Shown in pieces: positions 51,025-60,525 of a stretch of DNA of 64,000 nt. Below the pieces are notes generated by a model. That model had not been told where the DNA came from and made no database searches. It was given only the letters and a program-made list of their open reading frames with translations. The position numbers and the translations under genes were made by a program. The stretch is from Actinomycetes bacterium. GTDB taxonomy: Bacteria > Actinomycetota > Actinomycetes > Actinomycetales > Microbacteriaceae. The first letter of the stretch is position 1. Every line of letters starts with the position of its first letter. The stretch covers positions 1 through 64,000 of the forward strand of contig JAKOTS010000092.1 in the NCBI GenBank assembly GCA_029777095.1. Reading direction: 5' to 3'.

Positions 51025-52518
51025 GTGTCGTTCGGGGGACAGGTTGCGCGGTCGATTGCCTGGGCGGGGGCGGGCTCCGCGCTCACACGCGTCGGACAGT
51101 TGTTCATCGGCATCATTGCAGCGCGGCTCATGGTCCCCGAAGACTTCGGGATTTTCGCAGTTACGCTTGTCGTCTACTCGATTGTCGTAAACGTGAGCGA
51201 CCTCGGGGTCGGTTCGGCGCTCATCCAAACCGAGGAAGATATCGACAAGTCGGCCCCCACGGCGGTGACACTTTCGATAGTGACGGCGAGCCTTCTGGGC
51301 ATCGGAATGTTTTTCGCAGCGCCGCTGGCGGCGAGCGTGCTCGGGGCACCAGGCGCCACTTTGCCGATTCAAGTAATGTCTTCTGTGGTTTTCATCGCTG
51401 GGCTCAGCGCTGTGCCCAGCGCGCTTCTCACGAGGTACTTTCGGCAGGATCTCAGATTCCGGGCAGATATTGCTGCATTTATCGTAGGCAACACTGTGCT
51501 CATCGTCCTCGCGGCGATGGGGTGGGGAGCGATGGCCCTCGCACTTTCGCGTGTCGCCGTACAGGTGGTGACGGTCGTTGTTCTGCTCATCGTTGGACCG
51601 CGCTACAAGCCGGGGTTCGACCCCGGTACCGCTCGCGGTTTGATCCGGTTCGGCATGCCCCTTGTGGGCGCCCAGTTGCTGGGGTTCACCATCGGAAGCA
51701 TGGATGCAATCGTGCTGGGCCGCGCGCTTGGGTCAACCAAACTAGGTGTATACACGTTGGCGAACAACATCGCCAGTTGGCCGATGAGTCTTTCCAGTTT
51801 TGTCGTCGTGAACGTCGGACTGCCAATGCTCTCCCGTGTCGCAGCTTCGCGGGAAGAACTCGAGCGGTATCTCGCGAATGCGATTAAGGCGCTATCCGGT
51901 GTCTTCCTGTTTGTAACAGCAATGTGTATCTCGCTGGCATATCCACTCATTTACTTCGTATACGGTACGCAGTGGGTCGCCGCGGCACCCGTTCTTGGCG
52001 TTCTCGCGGCATACGGGTCGCTGCGGGTGATCCTTTTCCTGTTTAACGATGTTTTGATCGCGGTCGGATCTACCCGTGCACTCATGTGGGTCCAGGTCGT
52101 GTGGCTCTTGACACTGACTGCTGCCATGGTCGTGGGTGTGAACGCCGCCGGTCTCATCGGGGTCGCGTTCGCGCAGGTCGGCATCGTTGTTCTCATCGTG
52201 ATTCCGCTGGAACTGCTCATCATGCGGCGATTGGCGGGAGTGCGGCCGAGCGTGGTGCTGCGCGGACTTCTGCACCCTACGATCGCCGCAGTTCTCGCTG
52301 GTCTTGCGGCATGGGCCGTGGCCCTGTATATCCCTGTGCCCGGCTGGGCTCTCCTCGCAGGTGGCACGGTTGGCGCGCTCGTCTATGCATCAGCGTTGTT
52401 TCGATGGTTCCGTCGATTGATCTCCGAAATTCGGACGCTCTACACGCGCGAAGGAACCGGCGAGGACGTCACCAATCCGGTCGCGGATTCCGACCGGTCA
52501 GCTCCTCCGTCTGCGTGA
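51025..52518 (+). CDS. Polysaccharide flippase (Wzx/MOP superfamily)
   Basis: 497 residues from the GTG at 51025; an alternative GTG at 50986 would add 13 residues. About twelve membrane segments and the family start SIAWAGAGSALTRVGQLFIGIIAARLMVPEDFGIFAV. It translocates lipid-linked oligosaccharide units across the membrane for polymerisation outside. No ribosome site is evident, so it probably depends on the coupled ORF upstream. The tail overlaps the convergent GT4 gene by 21 nt. Confidence 0.9.
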   Translation: MSFGGQVARSIAWAGAGSALTRVGQLFIGIIAARLMVPEDFGIFAVTLVVYSIVVNVSDLGVGSALIQTEEDIDKSAPTAVTLSIVTASLLGIGMFFAAPLAASVLGAPGATLPIQVMSSVVFIAGLSAVPSALLTRYFRQDLRFRADIAAFIVGNTVLIVLAAMGWGAMALALSRVAVQVVTVVVLLIVGPRYKPGFDPGTARGLIRFGMPLVGAQLLGFTIGSMDAIVLGRALGSTKLGVYTLANNIASWPMSLSSFVVVNVGLPMLSRVAASREELERYLANAIKALSGVFLFVTAMCISLAYPLIYFVYGTQWVAAAPVLGVLAAYGSLRVILFLFNDVLIAVGSTRALMWVQVVWLLTLTAAMVVGVNAAGLIGVAFAQVGIVVLIVIPLELLIMRRLAGVRPSVVLRGLLHPTIAAVLAGLAAWAVALYIPVPGWALLAGGTVGALVYASALFRWFRRLISEIRTLYTREGTGEDVTNPVADSDRSAPPSA

Positions 52519-53697
52519 CAGCCGCCGGGCGACGTGGAAACGGGCGACCCGTACCGTGGCGATCCAGGCGTCCGTCATCCGCCGGGACAACGGTAGCCGC
52601 CGCGACAACGCCAAACTGTATGCATCGGCCACGATTCGGGCTGCATTGTCCAAGCCGTAGCGCTCGTGGACGAGGGCGTGGCCTTGTGCGCCCCACGATG
52701 CGTGGTCGGCGGCCGGGGCATTAGCGACGGATTGGACAGCAGCTTGGCAAGCAACGACACCGTCGCCAGTCCCGACTCCGTACCAGCCCTGCTGCAGAAA
52801 GAGTGGTGCCGTCTCATCCGTGACGAGGGCCCAAAAACCGTTCTCACCTTGAACGATAAGTGGTTTGGCAAAAGCCATCGACTTGAGCGCTGAGCCGCCC
52901 ATTCCAATACAGGCATCTGCCGCGTTGTAGTAGGGCCTGGGATCTCTCCGCTCGCCTAGAAGTCGCGCAAACTGCCAACCAGTACGTGCATGCGCGGCAT
53001 CGATCACCGCTCGTACTTCATCGATGCCACTTCCGCCCCCGATGATGGCGAGCTTGATCGACGGGTCACCGATCGCTGCGATGGCGTCAACCGCTTCGCA
53101 GAGTCCAGGAACTTTGAAGTCTGCAACTCGGCCGACCACGACAAGCAGGATGTCCTTATCGCCGGCACCACATTCCTCACGATGAGCGGCGAGGTGGGGA
53201 TCATCAAAAGGAGAATTACGGACGAGGTCGACGGGTGGCTCCATCAGACTAACAATTCGACCTTCGGACTTCTTCTCGTCGAAGAGCTCCCGTGTCCCTA
53301 CGATGAGCGGGATGTCAGGGGGGACGACATGAGGCACCTGCATATCCAAGATCGTCGAAACCATCGGTACGCCATTAGGCAAGAACGAGCCGAAATAGAC
53401 GTCAAGCGTGGTGTCCCACTCGTAGCTGTGGACGATGTCGTAGTCGTTGTCGCGGACAAGTCGTCGGAGTCGCCGGATACGCTTCCAGGACGGAGCGAAC
53501 CCTCTGCGCCCGGCCCTTGCGACACGCAGCCCCCGGTCGAGCGCTTCTTTGACGAGTTCCCCCTCTGGCGCGAAGAGATCGACCTTATGGAGTCCTCGCG
53601 CGTTCAGGGCTTCTGCAACCTCGATGGCATTCCATTGGCTCCCACCAATCTCCATTTGAGATGGGTATACAAGGACGCGGAGGACGCGCACGCTCAC
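52498..53697 (-). CDS. GT4-type glycosyltransferase
   Basis: 399 residues. GT-B fold: N-terminal VYPSQMEIGGSQWNAIEVAEAL, then IVHSYEWDTTLDVYFGSFLP, and the C-terminal nucleotide-sugar half with VVVGRVADFKVPGLCEAV near 212 and the GGSALKSMAFAKPLIVQGENGFW donor-site segment near 292. Cytoplasmic enzyme adding a sugar to the repeat unit. ATGA overlap with the GT2 gene upstream. Last gene of the minus-strand block; converges on the flippase. The C-terminus is basic (RRLSRRRRS). Confidence 0.9.
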   Translation of the reverse strand: MSVRVLRVLVYPSQMEIGGSQWNAIEVAEALNARGLHKVDLFAPEGELVKEALDRGLRVARAGRRGFAPSWKRIRRLRRLVRDNDYDIVHSYEWDTTLDVYFGSFLPNGVPMVSTILDMQVPHVVPPDIPLIVGTRELFDEKKSEGRIVSLMEPPVDLVRNSPFDDPHLAAHREECGAGDKDILLVVVGRVADFKVPGLCEAVDAIAAIGDPSIKLAIIGGGSGIDEVRAVIDAAHARTGWQFARLLGERRDPRPYYNAADACIGMGGSALKSMAFAKPLIVQGENGFWALVTDETAPLFLQQGWYGVGTGDGVVACQAAVQSVANAPAADHASWGAQGHALVHERYGLDNAARIVADAYSLALSRRLPLSRRMTDAWIATVRVARFHVARRLSRRRRS

Positions 53698-54803
53698 TCA
53701 CCATCCTTGTGGAAAACCCCGTGGCGATGCCAGCGGCGAAAGCTTGCATCGTTCGCGAGGCGCCGCTGCAGAGCTCGCGCGACCTGCCACGGGCGCGGAC
53801 GAGCTTGATCGCCGCGTGCCATGGCGCGGCGGGCAGCGGCCAGCGACGGAAGCGGCTGGTCCCCTGTCGATGCCTGCTCGACGAATTCCAAGAGTTGTTT
53901 GCGCAAATCAGGATCTACACGGCCCCGATTGTGCATGTGGACAACACGTTGTAAGGCCTCGTCGGCGAGGGCACGCTCGGCAAGGAGGCGCAACTCTGGT
54001 GTCGATTTGAGAAATTCGCCAGACCAATCGAACAAAGTTCGGAAAGCATCCTGGCGGTCAGAGATGTCGCCTAGCTTGGGGTCGAGCCGCTGGGACAAGC
54101 TCGCCCCGTGCTCACGATGCCAGGCCTGATCGACGCCTTCGATGTAAGCCACATCGGAGACTGTCGCTATTCGCAGCCACATCTCCATATCGTGCGTATG
54201 GGGAAGTGGTCTTTGTCCGCCTACGACGTCGATGATTGAGCGTCGCATGACAACCTCAGCCGACGTGATGACGTTCAAGCCGGTCCGCACTCGGTCGCGA
54301 AGCCACTGGTAGCCGGGCCAAGCGACCCACCGCGTGGGGCGGCTGCGGGCGTCGGGTAGATTTGGTCCGGAGAAATGAAGAGGGTGCCCGTAGATGAGGC
54401 CCACACTCGGGAACGCCTCGCCGAGGGCAGCGGCGCGTTGGAGAGCCCCGGGGGTAAGGAGATCGTCGGCATCGAGTCGCACGATGTAGTCGCCGGTGGC
54501 CAGGGCAAGCCCATCATTGAAGGTCGTGACTGGCCCGCTGTTCACCGAGTGCTCGAGAAGGTGCACGCGACTATCGCGTGCGGCGATGGCACGAATCACC
54601 TCGCGACTGTCATCGGTAGACCGGTCGTCGACCACAATGACCTCGACGGACACGCCCTCTTGCGTCAGAACGCTAGAAATCGCATCGGAGACATACCGAC
54701 CGTAGTTGAAACACGGAATCACGACGCTCACGTGGGCAAGGGCGGTGGGCGGGCATGGTTTACGGCGTACTTTCGTCGCTAGTCCTTCAACGATATGCGG
54801 CAT
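53694..54803 (-). CDS. GT2-family glycosyltransferase
   Basis: 369 residues from the ATG at 54803. GT-A fold: VSVVIPCFNYGRYVSDAISSVL near residue 25, VIVVDDRSTDDS near 54, YIVRLDADDLLTPGAL with the metal-binding DADD near 105, and PHTHDMEMWLRIATVSDVAYI near 195. Adds a sugar to the lipid-linked repeat. Starts 7 nt after the aminotransferase stop; 4-nt overlap downstream. A longer frame to 55037 overlaps the aminotransferase and is not used. Confidence 0.9.
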   Translation of the reverse strand: MPHIVEGLATKVRRKPCPPTALAHVSVVIPCFNYGRYVSDAISSVLTQEGVSVEVIVVDDRSTDDSREVIRAIAARDSRVHLLEHSVNSGPVTTFNDGLALATGDYIVRLDADDLLTPGALQRAAALGEAFPSVGLIYGHPLHFSGPNLPDARSRPTRWVAWPGYQWLRDRVRTGLNVITSAEVVMRRSIIDVVGGQRPLPHTHDMEMWLRIATVSDVAYIEGVDQAWHREHGASLSQRLDPKLGDISDRQDAFRTLFDWSGEFLKSTPELRLLAERALADEALQRVVHMHNRGRVDPDLRKQLLEFVEQASTGDQPLPSLAAARRAMARGDQARPRPWQVARALQRRLANDASFRRWHRHGVFHKDGE

Positions 54804-54810
54804 TGGAAAA

Positions 54811-55920
54811 TTAGCCGTCGAGAGCGCTTGAAAGGGCCGCAACAACCTTTTCTTGCTGACCCACGGTGATATGCGGGAACATCGGCAGTGACAGGATACG
54901 GCCGGCAGCCGCTTCGGCCACCGGGAATGAGCCGGGTGCGAGGCCCAAGTGTGCGAACGCCTCCGTGAGGTGGATCGGCGTCGGGTAATGGATCGCGGCT
55001 CCGACGCCCGCACGGGCAAGACGCTCCAAGACCACATCGCGGTTATCGACCTGGACGACGAAGAGATGCCACGCGTGCACGTTGCCCTCGAGAGTGGGCA
55101 CGGTAGTCACTCGGTGGTCGGCGCGAAGCAGCTCTTCGTAACGGGCGGCAGCGACACGTCGACGCTCATTCCAGATGTTCAATCGGCGAAGTTTTGCGCT
55201 CAACACAATCGCTTGCAGCGCATCGAGGCGAGAATTGAGACCGATCACCTCGTGGACGTATTTGACCTTGCTCCCGTGCGCACCGATCGTGCGCACTCGA
55301 TCGGCGATCACATCGTCGTTGGTGGTAATCGCCCCAGCATCGCCGGCTGCGCCCAGGTTCTTGCCTGGGTAGAAGCTCGTCGCCGCGGCAGCACCAGCGG
55401 CGCCTGAGCCTACGCCGTAGCGTCGAGCGCCCTGTGACTGTGCGGCATCCTCGATCACGATCGCCTTCAGCGCATCAGCGATGGGGATGATTTTCTCTAC
55501 CGGTGCCATCTGCCCGTACAGGTGCACGGGAATCACGGCACGGGTACGGGAAGTCGCGGCTGCCGCTACCGAGTCTGGCGAGAGCAACAGCGAGACGGGA
55601 TCAACATCTGCCAGGACGACCGTTGCTCCAGCGCGGACGACTGCCTCTGCGGTCGCGATGAAAGTGTTTGCAGGAAGGATCACCTCGTCTCCAGCGCTGA
55701 TGTTGCACGCTCGCAAGATGAGCTCGATTGCGTCCGTACCGTTTCCCGCTCCGATGCAGTGTGACGTTCCGACGAAGGCTGCGTATTCTGCTTCGAATGT
55801 GTCGAGACGAGGCCCGCCAACAAAGTGAGCCGTCCGGAGCGTCTCGAGTACCAGCGGTTCAATCTCGTCCATGATCTCTGCTTGCTGTGCGGCAAGGTCG
55901 AGGAATGGGATAGCTGTCAT
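54811..55920 (-). CDS. DegT/WbpE-type nucleotide-sugar aminotransferase
   Basis: 369 residues. PLP enzyme with NGTDAIELILRACNISAGDEVILPANTFIAT near 60-90, VIEDAAQSQGARRYG near 155, and the Lys-containing SFYPGKNLGAAGDAGAI near 183-199, closely resembling WbpE/WlbC, which aminate the 3-oxo group of UDP-GlcNAc uronate. Together with a WlbA-like dehydrogenase (47074) and a WlbB-like acetyltransferase (39270) it could make a diacetamido uronic acid. It has 13 nt to the WsaF-like gene upstream. Confidence 0.9.
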   Translation of the reverse strand: MTAIPFLDLAAQQAEIMDEIEPLVLETLRTAHFVGGPRLDTFEAEYAAFVGTSHCIGAGNGTDAIELILRACNISAGDEVILPANTFIATAEAVVRAGATVVLADVDPVSLLLSPDSVAAAATSRTRAVIPVHLYGQMAPVEKIIPIADALKAIVIEDAAQSQGARRYGVGSGAAGAAAATSFYPGKNLGAAGDAGAITTNDDVIADRVRTIGAHGSKVKYVHEVIGLNSRLDALQAIVLSAKLRRLNIWNERRRVAAARYEELLRADHRVTTVPTLEGNVHAWHLFVVQVDNRDVVLERLARAGVGAAIHYPTPIHLTEAFAHLGLAPGSFPVAEAAAGRILSLPMFPHITVGQQEKVVAALSSALDG

Positions 55921-55933
55921 GGCTTAGTGGCTC

Positions 55934-57181
55934 CTAGCGAACGTCAGTTGAGGCGGGCGAGGGGGGTGTCGACTCGGTCAGAGGAACCGTCTCGGAGACG
56001 AGCCGGGAGAAGGTGGTGCCGGTTGCTTCCCAACTAGGAGTAGTCACGCTAGCCGCGACGGCGCGGGCATATCCGTCCCGATCGGATTGGCTGACGGCGC
56101 TACCGAGGCCGGCCGCCAGCGCGGTCGGGGTCGCTTCGACCCAGATTGCGTGGGCGTTGGTGAGATCGGCCTTGGCGAACACTGAATCGTTGATCACTGG
56201 TATGGCTCCTGCGGCAAGCATTTCCTCCGCAACGAGCGAAATGTTGGTGAATGACAGGGCAAGCCCAGCCACCACGGAGTTGTACAGAACGTTGAGTTCC
56301 TCAGGAGAGAGGCTGCCATGCGCCGTGACTGGGAACGAGAGCCCAGCGGGCACGTCTCCATATACATGGATGGGCTCATCTGGGTACATTGTATGGAACT
56401 TTTCGAGCGCGAGAACAGCGAGCCTGTACCCGCGTCGATCATTACCGCGTTTCGCGTAAAAAAGGACGCCGCTGCGCGGCGGAGGGGGCTCGAGCGGCCG
56501 ATAGACGCTCGTGTCGCAGCCGAAGGGAACAAAATCACTTGTCTGCCCGAGTTCGCGAGTGAGCGAGTCTTGAACCATATGCCCAAGAGAGATGTTGCGC
56601 AAGCCGAGCCGATAGCTATCTTCAGCGAGTGAATACTCGCTGCCGCGCGGGTAGAAGTATGGCTCGAAATCTTGAATGAAATAGGTGGTGGGCTGGCCGG
56701 GAACACGGCGGGAAGCGGCAACGTGTGCAGTCGGCCACGACGATGCGACTATCCCATCAAACCCGTTAAGGCTAGCGCCAACATTCTGAATATCGCAGAC
56801 TAACCAAGGCCAGGAGGAACGGACCACGGCAACATTGCGAGCAAAGTCACCATGGTAGCGATCATAGAAGAGAAGCGTGTTGTCATAGCCAGCAACATGG
56901 CACGCCTGCATCATCCGGAATAAGGTGGTGTGCCCTCCAGATCCGGGTCCGGGAGGAACGACGAGCCAACCGAGTTTCGGGCGCGGGGTCGATGGGGGTG
57001 GCCAGTGAGCGGCTGCGTGAAGTTCACGTTGATCGAACGAGTCTGCCACGTCCTGCGGAAGGAGGGGAAAGCTCAATGATGAAGTATCGGCCAGCTCTGA
57101 GATGCGCAAGGCCGCGTGCTGTGCGATCTCTCGGGGAGACTTTTTGGCGAGCTTGCGCCACAGCCCAATCAGTGACGCCAT
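55934..57181 (-). CDS. WsaF-like glycosyltransferase (rhamnosyltransferase type)
   Basis: 415 residues. Segments LGWLVVPPGPGSGGHTTLFRMMQACHVAG near 70, YFIQDFEPYFYPRGSEYSLAEDSYRLG near 168, and LSPEELNVLYNSVVAGLALSFTNISLVAEEMLAAGAIPVIND near 280 match WsaF, a rhamnosyltransferase of Geobacillus S-layer glycan synthesis. The sugar added here is not certain. No membrane segment. 44 nt to the Wzz-like gene upstream. Confidence 0.85.
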   Translation of the reverse strand: MASLIGLWRKLAKKSPREIAQHAALRISELADTSSLSFPLLPQDVADSFDQRELHAAAHWPPPSTPRPKLGWLVVPPGPGSGGHTTLFRMMQACHVAGYDNTLLFYDRYHGDFARNVAVVRSSWPWLVCDIQNVGASLNGFDGIVASSWPTAHVAASRRVPGQPTTYFIQDFEPYFYPRGSEYSLAEDSYRLGLRNISLGHMVQDSLTRELGQTSDFVPFGCDTSVYRPLEPPPPRSGVLFYAKRGNDRRGYRLAVLALEKFHTMYPDEPIHVYGDVPAGLSFPVTAHGSLSPEELNVLYNSVVAGLALSFTNISLVAEEMLAAGAIPVINDSVFAKADLTNAHAIWVEATPTALAAGLGSAVSQSDRDGYARAVAASVTTPSWEATGTTFSRLVSETVPLTESTPPSPASTDVR

Positions 57182-57225
57182 GATCTACCCTTCCCTGGTC
57201 AATCTTGGCACAAGGCGCTACTTGA

Positions 57226-57999
57226 TTAGTGATTGCCCTCTGGTGGCGTCGCCGGAACCGGCATGTATTTGAGTTTTCGCCTGTGAGCGCGTGAGCTTTC
57301 GGCCGGAACAGGTTCTGGGCCTGTCTCGGCGGTGGTCTCAGAGGGAGGGGTCCTCAAAGTTCGGTTGCTTCGCCGGTTGTCGACCCACGTGCCTAGCGAG
57401 ATCGCTGCGAACACGAGGACGACTCCGGCGACACCAACGATGATCACTGTCCTGAGTCGGCTCGAGAGTTTCTCGGTGGCGCGGTCGGGAGCTGAGACGA
57501 TGATGGGTGTGAACAGATAACGGTCGTCAGCACCGTTAACTTTCTGGACCTGGTAGAGATACTCCTCGAACATCACCCCAAGCTCGTTGACGGTCGCGAG
57601 TGAAGCGGCTGCAGTGTCCCCCGACGCGTTGATCGATACGACGAGTCCGGCGCCGCCGACACCAGGCATGGCCTCGTATTCAGTACTGAGTCCCGCAGCT
57701 TCGAGACGGTCCGCGGTCTCAGGAGCGTTTAGTCGGGTCATCACGACGCTAGCTACGAGGTTCGGGTCCGATGACCGGAGGTAAGGGTTGTCGGAATTGA
57801 GTTCTTTGAGTGCCGGATCTGCACGGATCTCGTCGTCCGTTGGAACTTGCGGATTTGCTATGGCGTAAGACAGGGCGGACTCGTAGGTTCGTGGACCTTC
57901 CGCGTAGACGTAAACCGCGGCGCCGATGGCGATGAGGATTGCGGGGAGGGCAAACCATTTCTGCTGCCAGATCGTGCGTAATACAGCCATTGGATCCAT
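57226..57999 (-). CDS. Wzz-like chain-length/export regulator (no kinase domain)
   Basis: 257 residues from the ATG at 57999; a longer frame to 58245 overlaps the ligase gene. Two membrane segments flank an extracytoplasmic region: WFALPAILIAIGAAVYVYA (about 15-33) and TVIIVGVAGVVLVFAAISL (about 190-210). This is the Wzz/capsular-polysaccharide layout. The C-terminus is short, basic and Pro-rich with no Walker motif, so the kinase, if any, is elsewhere. 22 nt to the ligase gene. Confidence 0.8.
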   Translation of the reverse strand: MDPMAVLRTIWQQKWFALPAILIAIGAAVYVYAEGPRTYESALSYAIANPQVPTDDEIRADPALKELNSDNPYLRSSDPNLVASVVMTRLNAPETADRLEAAGLSTEYEAMPGVGGAGLVVSINASGDTAAASLATVNELGVMFEEYLYQVQKVNGADDRYLFTPIIVSAPDRATEKLSSRLRTVIIVGVAGVVLVFAAISLGTWVDNRRSNRTLRTPPSETTAETGPEPVPAESSRAHRRKLKYMPVPATPPEGNH

Positions 58000-58021
58000 C
58001 GTGTCGTTATGTCCGTCCAGG

Positions 58022-59434
58022 TCAGCGGGGTCGGGAGTCGCCCATTGAGTCGACAACGCGCGACTCTGCCTCCACCATTCTCCATGTCGCACCTGAGAGT
58101 CCGACGAGCAAAGGGTAAAGCAGGGCAAACACTGGGAATGAGAGTGAATCGAAAGTGAGCGAGAGGAACGCGGCGACAAGCAATCCCGCGGCTCCTGCGC
58201 CAGCAAGGCAGCGGAGTGCCGGAGATCGAGCGTGCCGGGCTGCATGGATGCCTGCGAGTCCGGGGATGAAGAAGTAGATGAGAAGGCAGACCAAGCCGAC
58301 GAGTCCTAGCGTCACTGCACCATTGAGGTACTGATTGTCGAGAATCTGTAGCGCGTTTGCCGGAACATAGTTGCCTGGGCCGAGACCGAACAATGGATGC
58401 GCATCGATCATGCGCAGGACCCGCGGGTAGTTGTTGACACGCGTGGCAATCGACGGGTCGGACGTATCCGTGAACAATGTGTCGGTCAGCGTGGAAACGA
58501 AACCGGGGATCGTGACAAACAGGATGATGATGATGAACGGCAGCACCATCAGCACACGGTTACGAGTGAGTTTGGGCAAGAACGGAATGAATACGACGAG
58601 TGCAACGGTCGCCGAGAGCATTCCTGACCGCGATACTGACGATGCTAGCGCAAATACCAAAAGCGTTGTTTGTAGCCAGTGGAACCATTGCCAGCCTTTG
58701 GGATCAAAAATAGCCCGCCAGATGGAGAACGGCAGAAGCATGCCTGCCACGACAGCAAACTCGATGGAATGGAAGGTGCTGCCGGCAACTCGGACGAGGT
58801 TTCCCCGTGCTTGGAACGGCGTATCGCCCCCGTTGTAGGTGAATCCGGGCATCAGCGACTGAAACCACTCCATTGGGTTGTAGTGCAGCGTGAATTGGAT
58901 CACTCCGATGATGCAACAAAACGTTGCGCCGGCAAGCAACCATCGCAGCACTTGAAGCATGTCCCCCATGCTGTTGATGCACTCGCTCGCAACGAGCACT
59001 AACGCTGTGCTCGCAGCAAGCAAGATGAGCCAGCGGTCCGCCGCGGCGAGCCCTGTCGCAGTAGCAGAGCCACTCCATCCTCCGTAAAGGGCGCCGTACG
59101 ATGCACCGACCCCGAGGATCAGGAACGAAATCGCGATGCGCCCAGGGTGCCGCAACTGGATCGGCTTGTGGAGGTTCCACACCCAAGAACAGAGCCAAAA
59201 GGCGAGAAGAATGCAACACAACAGAATCGGGACGGTGCCGGAGGCGCCGATGACATCGATCACCATGCTCGACGGGAAGAAAAAAATCGAGAATGCGGTC
59301 ACCCGAAGTAGGAGAGGCGTGGTTCCCTTTACACCGGCTTCAGGGATCAGCGTGAAACGCGATGGGGCGGAAAGTTCCGAAGCCGATTGCGAAGGCGTTA
59401 CCCGCGCAGAGGCGAGCGTGCCTGCTCTTCGCAT
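58022..59434 (-). CDS. O-antigen ligase/polymerase (Wzy/WaaL family)
   Basis: 470 residues with roughly ten to twelve membrane segments. The large outside loop with RVAGSTFHSIEFAVV and VNNYPRVLRMIDAHPLFGLGPGNYVP (near 300-350) is the O-antigen ligase/polymerase signature. Joins or polymerises flipped repeat units. An AAAGGAG ribosome site precedes the ATG. Flanked by DUF6492-type and Wzz-like genes in the same block. Confidence 0.9.
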   Translation of the reverse strand: MRRAGTLASARVTPSQSASELSAPSRFTLIPEAGVKGTTPLLLRVTAFSIFFFPSSMVIDVIGASGTVPILLCCILLAFWLCSWVWNLHKPIQLRHPGRIAISFLILGVGASYGALYGGWSGSATATGLAAADRWLILLAASTALVLVASECINSMGDMLQVLRWLLAGATFCCIIGVIQFTLHYNPMEWFQSLMPGFTYNGGDTPFQARGNLVRVAGSTFHSIEFAVVAGMLLPFSIWRAIFDPKGWQWFHWLQTTLLVFALASSVSRSGMLSATVALVVFIPFLPKLTRNRVLMVLPFIIIILFVTIPGFVSTLTDTLFTDTSDPSIATRVNNYPRVLRMIDAHPLFGLGPGNYVPANALQILDNQYLNGAVTLGLVGLVCLLIYFFIPGLAGIHAARHARSPALRCLAGAGAAGLLVAAFLSLTFDSLSFPVFALLYPLLVGLSGATWRMVEAESRVVDSMGDSRPR

Positions 59435-59518
59435 TGCACGCTCCTTTCAGCACAAGACGAGTCCGATCCGCCAGGCTAACGTGTGAGCCTGCGAGAAGGT
59501 TGTGGTCTCACGTGCTTG

Positions 59519-60472
59519 TCAACGGATGGACTGCTCTTCAATCTTGCGTACGAGCGCGCGACGCTCCTCCAGGCTGAAAGGCTCGGTTGACTGTATCGCC
59601 ACAGCGACATGTGATGCTTTGACGCTCCGGGTGAACTCCTCAAGCCCTGCAGCAGTCGTCAGGTCGAAGAACCATCCCGCGTGCACCAGATCGTCTTTGG
59701 TAGCGAATTGGCCTGACGCGTCTGGGTCAAGGATGTGATCGACGAAGATCCCGTAAAGAATATATTCAGAAAATGCCGCCTGCCGGGCGATGACTTTGTC
59801 CCACCGCTTGCCAGACAGCGACGATAAACGTTCTTGCAAGAGTTCGACGTTGGGTCGCGACCAGGTGATCAGATTTCCAATGTAGTCAGCGCCCATATAG
59901 CCAGACTCAGGAATCCCCAACAGCCGGGCGCTCACCACATGCCAACCGATGTGCATTGGACTGTCCGATGTCGCATCGGGAACCCGGTATAGCCGGGTTC
60001 GGCCTTCGCATTGGAGGTCCTTGGCCGTGAGCGGTGCCGTCAAAACGATGTCGCTATCGGCGAAGACGATGATGTCGTTTCGCGTGTAGGACGGAGCGGA
60101 GAGCTTGACGATCTGTTGGATGATCCAGCCTCGAACTATGCCCGTGGGGGTGAGCCACATTTCACGAAGACGTTTTCGATACAAAGAGCCGATGCGAATT
60201 TGCCGGGGTGACGGTAGTTTCCGATAGCCGGCAGGGAGGACATCCTCCATGACGACAATTCGACGTTGATCGTTCTTGAACTGTGAAAATATTGACGCAT
60301 CAGACCTCGGAACGACCAAGACATGTTCCGCACGTTTGTCGAGGAAACGGTCGACGCTACGACAAAGCTCGCCCGCAAGTTCCAAGTCGCCACGATAACT
60401 TACTGTTACCAACGACACCTGTTCCGTGGTGGAAGGGGCACCGGAGCTCGGTGGATTTGCCTGGTCGCTCAT
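59519..60472 (-). CDS. DUF6492-type putative glycosyltransferase
   Basis: 317 residues. SLVTVSYRGDLELAGELCRSVDRFL near 20, HVLVVPRSD, and DIIVFADSDIVLTAPL near 135 with a DSD motif like the metal-binding DxD of GT-A glycosyltransferases. I recognise the DUF6492 family in polysaccharide loci; activity is not established. No membrane segment. 84 nt precede the ligase gene and 53 nt follow the large secreted gene. Confidence 0.75.
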   Translation of the reverse strand: MSDQANPPSSGAPSTTEQVSLVTVSYRGDLELAGELCRSVDRFLDKRAEHVLVVPRSDASIFSQFKNDQRRIVVMEDVLPAGYRKLPSPRQIRIGSLYRKRLREMWLTPTGIVRGWIIQQIVKLSAPSYTRNDIIVFADSDIVLTAPLTAKDLQCEGRTRLYRVPDATSDSPMHIGWHVVSARLLGIPESGYMGADYIGNLITWSRPNVELLQERLSSLSGKRWDKVIARQAAFSEYILYGIFVDHILDPDASGQFATKDDLVHAGWFFDLTTAAGLEEFTRSVKASHVAVAIQSTEPFSLEERRALVRKIEEQSIR

Positions 60473-60525
60473 CTGTGAACTCTATCCTGGCAGCGAGCGT
60501 CGCTGAGTGTGCGTTGTCGAGGGAG

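Noticed and set aside
53004..53808. Plus-strand ORF of 272 codons from 52990
   Set aside because: Antisense of the GT4 gene; no family features.
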